A DNA stretch of 14,242 nt from Phycisphaerae bacterium (GCA_035384605.1 DAOOIV010000127.1:1-14242); one strand, 5' to 3'. Positions 1-7,253 are shown, counted from the first letter of the stretch. Program-made: numbers and translations. Notes: generated from the letters alone by a model not told the origin.

Positions 1-7
1 TTTTTTA

Positions 8-30
8 CGAACAAAGCGAGAAAACCTCGC
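8..30 (-). terminator. Possible intrinsic terminator after the small exported ORF
   Basis: Read on the minus strand, GCGAG (30-26) pairs with CTCGC (20-16) around the loop GTTTT, and TTTGTT (15-10) follows directly. It begins 15 bases after the stop codon of the 31-codon ORF. The stem is only 5 bp, so this is a weak terminator by itself; the position and the T-rich tract support it. Confidence 0.35.
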
Positions 31-44
31 CGGAGTATGCTTGA

Positions 45-140
45 TCAGGGACTAGCCGTTTGCTGGGCCGCCGCCGGCAGATAGAGGCCGGCGAGCAAGG
101 CGACCCCAACAATGACACCTGTTCTTGAAATCGACTTCAT
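45..140 (-). CDS. 31-aa signal-peptide-like ORF (small exported peptide or broken secreted protein)
   Basis: The translation begins MKSISRTG, runs through a hydrophobic core (VIVGVALLAGLYL) and reaches a signal-peptidase-like PAAA|QQ site. It stops six residues later, after QQTASP. The start at 140 is preferred because GGTGAG lies about 6 bases upstream; an upstream in-frame ATG at 386 would add an Arg/Pro-rich stretch that looks non-coding. A perfect TATAAT lies about 100 bases upstream, and a small hairpin with a T-rich tract follows the stop, so the unit looks self-contained. It may be a tiny secreted or membrane peptide. It may instead be the intact first exon-like piece of a secreted protein broken by a nonsense or frameshift mutation. 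No homologue is recognised. Confidence 0.45.
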   Translation of the reverse strand: MKSISRTGVIVGVALLAGLYLPAAAQQTASP

Positions 141-239
141 GTGACACTCACCCGTCGGAATCAGCGCTCGGCGTTTGTTTGACGTGGGCGGTGGATCGCC
201 CCCTATCAGACCCCGCGCCAGGCCCTGGGCAAGTCGGTC

Positions 240-269
240 ATTATACGGCGTTCCCGGCAGCCAAGCGAA
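240..269 (-). promoter_or_regulatory. Candidate promoter for the 31-aa ORF
   Basis: On the minus strand a perfect TATAAT occupies 245-240. An 18-base spacer separates it from TTCGCT (269-264), which matches TTGACA only at three positions. A transcript would carry a leader of roughly 90 bases before the ATG at 140. The -10 is strong and the -35 weak. Apart from this site, nothing else convincing was seen in 141-371. Confidence 0.3.
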
Positions 270-371
270 CCACTGAGACCGTCGTGCGTTGCGGCGAGGC
301 TCTCTCAAGAGCGGTTGGGCAATCCCCGGCCGTGCAATCGATGCGGTACCGAAAATGATGAATCTGGCCGG

Positions 372-400
372 TTCCATCCGATTCAATCGGGTGATAGAAT
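372..400 (+). promoter_or_regulatory. Candidate promoter with a palindrome, upstream of the pilin operon
   Basis: TTCCAT (372-377) and TAGAAT (395-400) are spaced by 17 bases. The spacer holds the perfect inverted repeat CCGATT-C-AATCGG (378-390). Transcription from here would give a leader of about 105 bases before the ATG at 514. The -35 match is poor, so the palindrome is the stronger signal; it could be an operator. The rest of 401-513 shows only GC-rich partial inverted repeats and the GAGAGG ribosome binding site at 497-502. I could not match it to a known riboswitch. Confidence 0.25.
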
Positions 401-513
401 GCTAAAAGGTACGCCCGGCCCGAAAGGCGCCGGTCACATGGCGCTGTCGATCAACACGTCGGGCAAAAGGTGAAGGGGATGACCCGGCCCTAATGTGAGA
501 GGTAGGTACCAGC

Positions 514-1365
514 ATGCATACTGGATCCGTCAGTCATGGAATCTCTTGTGTTCGGCGTTGGTCCGGCGGTTTTACTCTCATTGAAGTGCTTGTCGTGGTG
601 GCCATCATGGCTCTGCTCATTTCGATTCTCTTGCCCTCGCTGTCGGAGGCGCGCGAACAAGCGAAACGCGCCGCCTGTTTGTCAAACCTGAAAGGCCTCG
701 GCACGGCGGTCACGGCGTACATCCTCAACGAGAAAGAGCGTTTTTGCTGGATGCCCAAGACCTGGCTCTTCGGCGGCAGAAAGGGCAACGGCGAGGTCAC
801 GTGGGGAGGCTGGGACGTACCTGCTGAGCGTCGCCCATTAAACAGATACGTCTACCAAGGAAAGATGCGTAACAGCATGTCTCTGGAGGCTTACCGCTGT
901 CCGTCGGACTTCGGTGTTCGTCTGAACAACGAGCCGGACAGCCAAGCCACCAAGAGCCCCGGCTATGACGTGCTCGGAACCAGCTACCAATCCAACCACA
1001 ACTGGGCATCGTATGCGGACAGCTCCCCGGACATGGGTCCGGGGGGTGAAGGCTATGCGGGAACGGCCCTCGATCAGAGAATCGATTATCTCGAGGACAA
1101 CATCGTCCGGATGATGCTGAGGAAGGCCCCGACGCGCTTCATCGTGCTGTACGAGGACCCGGCCGACTGGGCGCTCAATACGGCGGACAAGTTCATTCCG
1201 AACTACAAGGTGACCTCCTGGCACAAAAAGCCGAACTACCACTGCATGGGCTTTCTCGACGGGCACGCCCAGTATCTCTATGTTGATTTCAAGAAGAACA
1301 GTCGCTTGCGTCATATCAGCGGTACGGTCGACTGGTTGGCCCGGCAGGACTATCGGGAGCAATGA
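514..1365 (+). CDS. Prepilin-type (type II secretion pseudopilin-like) protein
   Basis: This is a 283-residue protein with a class III prepilin signal. Basic residues RR (14-15) precede the cleavage site G19|F20 and the hallmark FTLIEVLVVVAIMALLISIL. Glu24 is at mature position +5, as required for pilin assembly. The prepilin peptidase would cut after Gly19 and methylate Phe20, and the helix would insert into the inner membrane. After the helix comes ACLSNLKGLGTAVTAY, typical of the large planctomycete family of such proteins. Near the C terminus, WHKKPNYHCMGFLDGHAQYL resembles the H-X9-DG motif of that family, with 11 rather than 9 residues between the first His and DG. The ATG has GAGAGG upstream. 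These proteins are very numerous in planctomycetes and their individual roles are mostly unknown. The next gene follows after 6 bases, so the two form an operon. Confidence 0.88.
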   Translation: MHTGSVSHGISCVRRWSGGFTLIEVLVVVAIMALLISILLPSLSEAREQAKRAACLSNLKGLGTAVTAYILNEKERFCWMPKTWLFGGRKGNGEVTWGGWDVPAERRPLNRYVYQGKMRNSMSLEAYRCPSDFGVRLNNEPDSQATKSPGYDVLGTSYQSNHNWASYADSSPDMGPGGEGYAGTALDQRIDYLEDNIVRMMLRKAPTRFIVLYEDPADWALNTADKFIPNYKVTSWHKKPNYHCMGFLDGHAQYLYVDFKKNSRLRHISGTVDWLARQDYREQ

Positions 1366-1371
1366 ACGCAC

Positions 1372-1815
1372 ATGACAGCTTTCTTCGCATCTCAAGAGGA
1401 ACCCGGACGTACAAAGACCGTCGTGAAAGTAGTCGCGGCGTGCGTGATGCTGGCGGCGGCGGCGTTCTTCGCCCTGCGAGCATCATCCGAAGATGACCAA
1501 CTCGACACGCCGGAGTCGGCCGTCACTTACATTTGCTGGCACGACAACCACACCTTCAAGTTGACGCCCGCCCAATGGGACAAACTGCTTAAACAGGGCG
1601 ACGTTCAACCGGTTGGCAAGGGGGGAGCGGCAGCCGCAACCTCGAGTCGAGAACAGCGGGGCGGCGGAGGCGGACCGATCCGAGCGGTCAAGTGCCCGAA
1701 ATGCGGGAAGTTCAGTTGCGTGCCTGCCCTCGACTGTCCCGACGGCACCCAGGTGCCCACCATCACGGTGAATGGACAAGTGGGAGAATGCCCGAACACC
1801 CCCGGCGGCGGGTAG
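1372..1815 (+). CDS. Membrane-anchored small protein with a CPxCG zinc-binding-like motif
   Basis: This 147-residue protein is encoded 6 bases downstream of the prepilin-like gene and is almost certainly co-transcribed with it. One transmembrane helix (about residues 17-36, VVKVVAACVMLAAAAFFALR) is preceded by Arg and Lys residues. The rest would face the periplasm. Residues 52-71 (TYICWHDNHTFKLTPAQW) look like a relic or variant of a zinc-ribbon half. A Gly/Ala-rich linker (81-102) follows, then CPKCGKFSC (108-116), with further Cys at 122 and 140. The Cys spacing suggests metal binding or disulfides. I recognise the general type (pilin-linked Cys-motif proteins in planctomycetes) but not a named family. 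A role as partner of the pilin is inferred only from operon position. Confidence 0.75.
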   Translation: MTAFFASQEEPGRTKTVVKVVAACVMLAAAAFFALRASSEDDQLDTPESAVTYICWHDNHTFKLTPAQWDKLLKQGDVQPVGKGGAAAATSSREQRGGGGGPIRAVKCPKCGKFSCVPALDCPDGTQVPTITVNGQVGECPNTPGGG

Positions 1816-2011
1816 GATGTCCGGTTCTTTGGTCCTCATGGTCGCAGACGCCCGCACGCTTCTTCGCGTGTTCGAGGACAATTCGAGCATGAGGGCCGGC
1901 ATGTACGTCCCGCGGCCGACGAGGTGAAGGGTGCCTCATCGCACAGGGGCGGGAGACAGCCATTTGCAGCGTACCGTCTCCGGTCTGCGCCCACGGATTC
2001 ATCAAGGAGCC

Positions 2012-3205
2012 TCACCCACGAGATGGCGCGACCACAAACGGCCTTTGTCGCTCGAGCTTCGGATTGAACCGCACCCCGAATCCGGGTTTGTCGGGTACTT
2101 CGAGATATCCGTCGACCGGAACGGGCTCATCGACGAACAACGGCGAAAACATCGGGACGATCCGGTCGGCCTTCGGGGACATCATCAGGAACTCGGCAAA
2201 CGGCGTGGCGTCGCTGGTGATCGCGAAGTGATAGCTGTAGACCGACGAGCCGTGCGGAACCACAAGACGATTGCGGGCCGCGGCCATCGCCTTGATCTTG
2301 AGCAGTTCGGTCAACCCGCCGCACCAGGTCACGTCCGGCTGAATCATGTCCACACCGGTGGCCAGCAGGTTGTCGAAGCCCCACCGGGTGTATTCATGCT
2401 CGCCTGAGGTGATCCAGATGGGGTGGCTGCGGCGCTCAACGAGGGTCCGATACCCGGCGTAATCATCCGGCGGCAGGCATTCCTCGATCCACCGAAACCG
2501 GTACGGTTCCAGGGCCTCGATCAGCCGTAGCGTGTACTCCGGCGTCAGGGCCATCCAGCAGTCGTACGCCAGCGGGAAATCCGGCCCGCACGCCTCGCGC
2601 CAGCGGGCTGCGAGTTTCACATTCTCGGCCAGCCCCTCTTCACCGTGGGCCGGCCCATATGGCAGCGGAATCTTGGCGGCCGCAAAGCCCATCTGTTTGG
2701 CCAGATCCGGCCGCGGCGTGGTTGCGTACATCGGCTGGCGATCTCGCACCTTCCCGCCGATCATTGCCCAGACCGGCTCACCGCGCAGCCGCCCACGCAG
2801 GTCCCACACCGCACAGTCCACCGCCGAAATCGCGTTGATCGTCAGCCCCTTGCGCCCGTAGAACAGTGATGCGTTGTACATTTGGTCGAACATGATTTCG
2901 GTGTCGTCGGCCGTCTTGCCGACCACGAATCGCTTGAAATGATGCTCGATCAGGTAAGCCGCGGGCACCCCGCCGGTCGTCACCGCGAAGCCCGCCGTGC
3001 CATCCTCTGCCTCGACCTCCACCATCGTCGTGCCCAGCACGCCGATCCCGAACGACTCGCGAGTCTTCTGGTACTCGGGATACTTGCTCATCGGCGTGGC
3101 GATCACCGTGCTGGTGATCCAGTGCCCGCTCGACTGGGCATGATAATCCGCCCCCTGGTCCGCCCCGCCCACCACATATGCCCGCACGTCAACGATCTTC
3201 TTCAT
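2012..3205 (-). CDS. rhmD: L-rhamnonate dehydratase (enolase superfamily)
   Basis: This 397-residue cytoplasmic enzyme should dehydrate L-rhamnonate to 2-keto-3-deoxy-L-rhamnonate in the non-phosphorylated L-rhamnose pathway. It has the enolase-superfamily capping domain followed by a TIM-like barrel. Visible active-site residues are His22, metal ligands Asp215 (AYDCW), Glu241 (WIEEC) and Glu269 (SGEHEY), then His270, Asp291 (QPDVTWCGG), His318 (VPHGSS) and Glu338 (FAEFL). As I recall the numbering of the E. coli enzyme (H33, D226, E252, E280, H281, D302, H329, E349), every one is shifted by exactly 11. This supports the specific call over other acid-sugar dehydratases. The start is set at the ATG at 3205 because GAGGGA lies 6 bases upstream; the upstream extension has no ribosome binding site. 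No other rhamnose-pathway gene is next to it. It is divergent from mutY. Confidence 0.88.
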   Translation of the reverse strand: MKKIVDVRAYVVGGADQGADYHAQSSGHWITSTVIATPMSKYPEYQKTRESFGIGVLGTTMVEVEAEDGTAGFAVTTGGVPAAYLIEHHFKRFVVGKTADDTEIMFDQMYNASLFYGRKGLTINAISAVDCAVWDLRGRLRGEPVWAMIGGKVRDRQPMYATTPRPDLAKQMGFAAAKIPLPYGPAHGEEGLAENVKLAARWREACGPDFPLAYDCWMALTPEYTLRLIEALEPYRFRWIEECLPPDDYAGYRTLVERRSHPIWITSGEHEYTRWGFDNLLATGVDMIQPDVTWCGGLTELLKIKAMAAARNRLVVPHGSSVYSYHFAITSDATPFAEFLMMSPKADRIVPMFSPLFVDEPVPVDGYLEVPDKPGFGVRFNPKLERQRPFVVAPSRG

Positions 3206-3233
3206 TACAGTCCCTCGACGGCATTGCCCGAAC

Positions 3234-3262
3234 AGGTTAGGCCCTGCAAAAGGGCCACGCAA
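3234..3262 (-). promoter_or_regulatory. Candidate rhmD promoter with an inverted repeat filling the spacer
   Basis: On the minus strand TTGCGT (3262-3257) and TAACCT (3239-3234) are 17 bases apart. The 17 bases between them are a perfect inverted repeat, GGCCCT-TTTGC-AGGGCC (3256-3240). Transcription would begin around 3227, about 20 bases before the ATG. Both promoter hexamers match the consensus at only 3 of 6 positions. The palindrome could be the operator of a sugar-responsive repressor or a leader hairpin. Confidence 0.35.
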
Positions 3263-3357
3263 GCACACCCGCGCTGGCTTGATGCAGGCCTTCGAGTGAT
3301 GACAGGCAACTGAGCCGTGACTATCATTCCTCTTCGGCGATCGGAGGGTGGACCGTC

Positions 3358-4539
3358 ATGCCCCAGAAAGCAGCCGCGAGAGACTCGCATACAAAGCGTT
3401 GTTCGCGTGATTCTGGCCCTCGGCCCTCGCCCCTCGTGGCCATCTCTCGCCCTCTGCTGCGCTGGTACGATGCAAACCGCCGCGACCTGCCCTGGCGACG
3501 ACGTTTCGATGACCCGTACGCCCAGCTCCTGGCCGAGTTCATGCTCCAGCAGACCCAGGTCAGCACCGTTCTCAACTACTATGAGCGTTTCATCAAGCGC
3601 TTCCCCACTGTCCGGTCCTTGGCCGCCGCCGAGCTTGACGACGTGCTCGCGCTGTGGTCGGGCCTAGGCTACTATAGCCGTGCCCGCAATCTGCACGCCG
3701 CCGCCCGCAAAATCGTCGAGCAATATGGCGGCACCGTGCCGCGGACGGTGGATGAGCTCATGCGCCTGCCCGGCATCGGCCGCTACACCGCCGGGGCCAT
3801 CGCGTCGATCGCCTACGACGTTCGCGCCCCCGTGCTGGACGGCAACGTGATCCGCGTTCTCATGCGTTTGTCGGCCATGAGGGCCGATCCGAAATCACCC
3901 ACTGCAAGAAAGAGGCTTTGGGATCGCGCCGAAAGCCTGCTGCCGCGCAAGCGTTGCGGTGATTTCAATCAGGCGATGATGGAACTCGGGGCCACGCTGT
4001 GCCTGCCGCGCGCGCCGAACTGCGACGTATGTCCTCTGAAGCGATGTTGCCTGGCCCGTCTGCGGTGCCTGACCGATCAGATTCCACCGACCGCGAGGCG
4101 AGCTCGCGTGGTGCCGGCCCGCATGGTAGTCGCGGCGATCCGCAGGACGGGTGTTCGAACGTCCGTGCAAGAGTGGCTCTTCGTTCAACGTCCGCCGTCC
4201 GGCCTCTGGGCCGGTCTGTGGGAACTGCCCAGTGAGCCGGTCGCTGATGGAGAATCGCTCGTCGCCGCGTGCAAAAGGTTGCTGGCCGGTTTGCCGATTT
4301 CATGCCGATTGAGCCGAGCCCCCAAAGCCACTGTGACCCGCCGACTCACCCACCGTCGCATCACCTTCGAGATCTTTAGTGGCACGGCCGGCGATGGGCA
4401 GAGCCCGCCCCGGCCATGGCGATGGATCTCGCCAGGTCCGAACCGCCGACTGGGTACCAGCCGGGCCTGTGAAGTGATTATGGAACTGCTGGGAGCCCGC
4501 CGAACGCTCGCCAAGCCGGCAAAGGCGTCGGACAAGTAA
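3358..4539 (+). CDS. mutY: A/G-specific adenine glycosylase MutY
   Basis: This DNA-repair enzyme removes adenine mispaired with 8-oxoguanine or guanine. The 393-residue protein carries the full set of family marks. Catalytic Glu60 lies in AEFMLQQTQV, the helix-hairpin-helix is LPGIGRYTAGAI (137-148), and Asp161 lies in LDGNVIRVLMR. A [4Fe-4S] cluster is formed by Cys215-X6-Cys222-X2-Cys225-X5-Cys231. The C-terminal third (about 250-370, with WAGLWELPSE) is the NUDIX-like domain that recognises 8-oxoguanine. The ATG at 3358 has GGAGGG 9 bases upstream. About 30 extra N-terminal residues come before the conserved ISRPLLRWYDANRRDLPW; a GTG at 3436 is an alternative start but lacks a ribosome binding site. 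It is divergent from rhmD, with a 152-base shared upstream region. Confidence 0.96.
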   Translation: MPQKAAARDSHTKRCSRDSGPRPSPLVAISRPLLRWYDANRRDLPWRRRFDDPYAQLLAEFMLQQTQVSTVLNYYERFIKRFPTVRSLAAAELDDVLALWSGLGYYSRARNLHAAARKIVEQYGGTVPRTVDELMRLPGIGRYTAGAIASIAYDVRAPVLDGNVIRVLMRLSAMRADPKSPTARKRLWDRAESLLPRKRCGDFNQAMMELGATLCLPRAPNCDVCPLKRCCLARLRCLTDQIPPTARRARVVPARMVVAAIRRTGVRTSVQEWLFVQRPPSGLWAGLWELPSEPVADGESLVAACKRLLAGLPISCRLSRAPKATVTRRLTHRRITFEIFSGTAGDGQSPPRPWRWISPGPNRRLGTSRACEVIMELLGARRTLAKPAKASDK

Positions 4540-4643
4540 CAACAGCATTATTACAGTGAAAATGCGTAATTGCCTTCGCTTTCGCGGCGCCGAGCGCTTT
4601 GCCCCGAAACTTCAAACTCATTGCGGAATTTGAAAAAAAGGAC

Positions 4644-4673
4644 TTGAACGAATGAGCCATGTGGGGGTATGGT
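4644..4673 (+). promoter_or_regulatory. Candidate promoter of the EF-hand secreted protein
   Basis: TTGAAC (4644-4649) and TATGGT (4668-4673) are spaced by 18 bases in a relatively AT-rich stretch, about 85 bases before the ATG at 4758. It is a moderate match to the housekeeping consensus. No convincing terminator for mutY was seen in 4540-4643, only a 4-bp GCGC stem followed by TTT near 4592. Confidence 0.3.
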
Positions 4674-4757
4674 AAAGATGGTGACCGTTCATGTCGTACG
4701 GCGCCGTGGATGTTCAAGGCAGTCAACTCATGAGTCATTTCAGGAAAGGGATTGAAC

Positions 4758-5951
4758 ATGCATACCATGCGTCTTTTCGGCCGCGGAGCACTGATTGGGA
4801 TGGTGGTCCTGGCCTGCGTCCTGCCCGCGCAGGGCCAGTGGTCGCGAGATTTCGGTCCGGGCACGTTCATTCTGGGGGACGGCACGCTGATCGACCCCAG
4901 CGGCACCACGGGCATGGTTCTCTACGATCCGGTCTACAACGCCGTGGGTGTTCACGAAGTCTGGAATTCAGTCGTCAACGAGTCTCTCCGAATGGGTTTC
5001 AACGGACTGCACGATGATAATGACTCCGGTCTGATGATCGATGTCGATGTGATTGCAGGATCGCCGCGCGTCGTCAGAGGCAACATCTCCGCGAAAGTGC
5101 TGATTCGTTATTCCACCAACCCGCTCCTGGCCCAGACTCCGACCAACTCGGAATTGAACGCCGGCTGGCTGCTGCGCGTGGATCTGGTGAACCTGAACGG
5201 CTACATCTGCGTCATGGACGACCGTGGCTATCTTCAGCTTCAGAAACTGGTAGCCGGCGAGGTCCAGAACGCATGCCCTTCGGGTGGATACAAGACTGTC
5301 GCCGGCTTCGACGTGACCAAGGATTGGTGGGTGCGATTCGAATTAGTGGACAACCTTGATAACACCACCACCCTCCGAGCCCACGCCTGGCAGGACGGGA
5401 CTCCGGAACCCAATGACTGCATGGATTGGACGGTGAACGGGGTGCTATGCGTGGACGAGGCCCCGTTGCCTGACGGGGCTGCGGCCCTGCTGATCAATGA
5501 GGATGATAATCTCGGGGGGCAGGTCAACTACATCGATCTCGACAACGCTTCCATCAGCACTGAGATCACCTGCATCGAGATATGCGACAACGAGCTCGAC
5601 GACGACGGGGATAGCCTGATCGACTGCGCCGATCCGGACTGTGACATTATCCCGCCCTGCGCCTGCCCGGACCCGTTCGCCGACGCCGACAGGGACGGTG
5701 ACGTCGACCAGGCCGACTTCGCTCTTTTCCAAGTCTGCTTCACGGGGGAAGGCGACCCGAATGAGATGTTCGACCGGGCAGCATGCGATTGCTTTGATCG
5801 CGAGGACACGGATGGCAACGGCCAGTTTCGGCCCTCCATTGACGGCGATGACGATATCGACTGGGCGGACCTGGAAGCATTCGAGGCCTGCGCATCGGGA
5901 GCGGGGATACCGGCGGCCGCCGCCTGCGACGACGCGCCCCGAGCCGAATAG
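4758..5951 (+). CDS. Secreted protein with C-terminal EF-hand/dockerin-like repeats
   Basis: The 397-residue protein begins with a signal peptide (residues 1-26; hydrophobic core ALIGMVVLACVLP, likely cut after AQG). The ATG at 4758 is chosen because AGGAAAGGG ends 7 bases upstream; a TTG two codons earlier is less likely. Residues about 28-272 look like a beta-sandwich of the concanavalin/LamG type (WVRFELVDN...TTTLRAHAW), a guess from pattern only. Next comes ICDNELDDDGDSLIDCADPDC (275-295), a Ca-binding Asp-rich segment. Two EF-hand-like units follow. The first is DADRDGDVDQADFALF (309-324). The second is GDDDIDWADLEAFEACASG (363-381), with an extra Asp/Gly-rich piece (about 351-362) in front. 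Such tails are common in planctomycete exported proteins. A substrate or partner cannot be named. It is probably monocistronic. Confidence 0.82.
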   Translation: MHTMRLFGRGALIGMVVLACVLPAQGQWSRDFGPGTFILGDGTLIDPSGTTGMVLYDPVYNAVGVHEVWNSVVNESLRMGFNGLHDDNDSGLMIDVDVIAGSPRVVRGNISAKVLIRYSTNPLLAQTPTNSELNAGWLLRVDLVNLNGYICVMDDRGYLQLQKLVAGEVQNACPSGGYKTVAGFDVTKDWWVRFELVDNLDNTTTLRAHAWQDGTPEPNDCMDWTVNGVLCVDEAPLPDGAAALLINEDDNLGGQVNYIDLDNASISTEITCIEICDNELDDDGDSLIDCADPDCDIIPPCACPDPFADADRDGDVDQADFALFQVCFTGEGDPNEMFDRAACDCFDREDTDGNGQFRPSIDGDDDIDWADLEAFEACASGAGIPAAAACDDAPRAE

Positions 5952-6272
5952 TCGGTCTCATCTGCAGGCTCCCCGGTGGCGAGGGTCGCGCGGCCGTGGG
6001 TCCGCGCTTCGAGACAGGCCGCCGATGGGTTCATGGACTTGCGGCGGGAGCCTGGCGTAGGAGGACCTGGAGCCCTTGCGGACAAGCCGGCGGCACGGGA
6101 ACCCGGAGCGATTCACGCATCAATGCGGCAACGACGTCATCCATCAGGACGATAACAGCATGTTCGAACAGGGCGTCAGCGGCTCGGGCATTCCGGCCGA
6201 CCCGCGGGTTGCTGAAACATTGCTTCCGTTGCCGATTCCGTCTCTTGCGCCTTGGGGATGGGGTACCCTGTC
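5952..6272. other. Gap between convergent genes, largely without a gene
   Basis: No intact gene is supported in these 321 bases. A hairpin GCGCGG (5988-5993) with CCGCGC (6002-6007) lies 36 bases past the stop of the EF-hand gene but has no T-tract. The centre holds a decayed EF-hand-like coding remnant, listed separately. Longer open frames here have no usable start and overlap the GH43 gene in other frames. Confidence 0.5.
6124..6210 (+). pseudogene. Remnant of an EF-hand/dockerin-like C-terminal tail
   Basis: This frame reads CGNDVIHQDDNSMFEQGVSG followed by SGIPADPRV. It lines up with the tail of the upstream gene (DDDIDWADLEAFEACASG, then AGIPAAAAC) and even better with the usual form of this planctomycete tail, 'DVNxDDFxxFExCxSGxGIPADPxC'. 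Key positions are altered: the expected Cys after FEQ is Gly (GGC instead of TGC), and the first loop residues are scrambled. No start codon, signal peptide or upstream domain is found in frame; the frame is open from 6061 to a TGA at 6313-6315. It is best read as the leftover of a second copy of such a gene, or of a duplicated tail. Confidence 0.45.
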
Positions 6273-7253
6273 CTACGGAGCGGGCTCGTCGGTTCCACGG
6301 GTGGTCTTCACGTGAATCACGCCCTGCTCGTCGAACCACAGTGGGTCGATGGCCAGGAAACGTTTCCATCCAGGTTTTTCGCTGTTTTGCTGGTGATAGA
6401 CCATCCACAGACGGCCGTCCGGGCCGGCGATGACGCAATGATGGCCCGGGCCGAAGACGCCGTTGCCGCGTTTGGCGATCGGGTTGCCCGCGTACTTGGT
6501 GAACGGCCCGGTGGGCGACTTGGCGGTGGCGTATCCGACGCCGTAGTCCGGACCATCGGCGCCGCTGCCGGAGTACATCAGGTAGTACGTGCCCTTGTGC
6601 TTGAGCATCCAGGGGCCTTCGGCGATGGGTGCGCGGTGACGTTCCCACTCATCGGTCGGCCGGATGAGCGTGACGGGTTCGCCCTTCTTGCTCAGCGTGT
6701 CCGCCATGGGCTGAACGACGATGTTGCTGCCGCCGGGGCTCATGGCCGAGTAGTACAGGTACATCGATCCGTCATCATCCTGAAACAGATGGGCGTCGAT
6801 GGCATCGTTGACCAGGTTGCCCTTGTCGGTGAAGGGTCCGAGCGGGTCGTCGGCCACGGCCACTCCGATCAGCTTGCCCCCGCCGGGTTTGTTCACGCTG
6901 TAGTAGAGATAGAACTTGCCGTCGCCTTTAATGTGATGGAAGACATCAGGAGCCCACGCGCCTCCGCGCGGGTCGGTGTAGCACTTGCCCTTCTGTTCCC
7001 AGTGCACCAGGTCGTCGGATGCGAACACATCGTAACCCTTGCCGTCGAGCGTCGGGTAGAGGTAGTACTTGCCGCGGTAGCGGATGACCGCGGGATCGGC
7101 GGGTCCGATGCGGTCGATGATCGGGTTTCGGTATGTTCGTGCCGGCCGAGCGGGGGCTGACGATTGAGCCCCTTGGGGCATTGACGTTGGGGCCTGGCCC
7201 AAGCGGCCTTCAGCCGCGATTGTCGTCATGAGAACCATGCATAGTTGTATCAT
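6273..7253 (-). CDS. Glycoside hydrolase family 43-type protein
   Basis: The 326-residue protein has the five-bladed beta-propeller pattern of GH43 enzymes (arabinofuranosidases, xylosidases and relatives). The three expected acidic residues are visible. Asp53 is the base in GPADPAVIRYRGKYYLY, Asp153 is the pKa modulator in NDAIDAHLFQDDDG, and Glu212 is the acid in APIAEGPWMLKHKGTYYLMY. GAWAPDVFH (98-106) and GPGHHCV (268-274) are also typical. The start at 7253 is chosen for GGGAG 7 bases upstream; a longer frame to 7388 crosses a strong inverted repeat. The N terminus (MIQLCMVLMTTIAAEG) resembles a short signal peptide without the usual basic residues, and an unstructured Pro/Ala-rich linker (about 20-40) follows, so export is likely. 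The substrate cannot be told. It is divergent from the 7476 gene. Confidence 0.88.
   Translation of the reverse strand: MIQLCMVLMTTIAAEGRLGQAPTSMPQGAQSSAPARPARTYRNPIIDRIGPADPAVIRYRGKYYLYPTLDGKGYDVFASDDLVHWEQKGKCYTDPRGGAWAPDVFHHIKGDGKFYLYYSVNKPGGGKLIGVAVADDPLGPFTDKGNLVNDAIDAHLFQDDDGSMYLYYSAMSPGGSNIVVQPMADTLSKKGEPVTLIRPTDEWERHRAPIAEGPWMLKHKGTYYLMYSGSGADGPDYGVGYATAKSPTGPFTKYAGNPIAKRGNGVFGPGHHCVIAGPDGRLWMVYHQQNSEKPGWKRFLAIDPLWFDEQGVIHVKTTRGTDEPAP

Noticed and set aside
838..1395. Minus-strand 185-codon frame antisense to the prepilin gene
   Set aside because: It is fully overlapped by the prepilin-like gene with its FTLIE signal and has no start context or motif of its own.
1817..1927. 36-codon plus-strand ORF just after the Cys-motif protein gene
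   Set aside because: Its ATG follows the previous stop by one base and could be coupled. The ribosome binding site is only GC-rich repeat sequence, and the product has no signal, helix or motif I recognise. Kept here as a weak candidate.
5996..6433. 145-codon plus-strand frame across the gap after the EF-hand gene
   Set aside because: Arg/Trp-rich composition with no ribosome binding site; it overlaps the GH43 coding region and the EF-hand remnant in another frame.
6252..7160. Long plus-strand open frame (302 codons) antisense to the GH43 gene
   Set aside because: The GH43 catalytic motifs are on the minus strand. The plus frame is a by-product of GC-rich codon use and has no recognisable domain.
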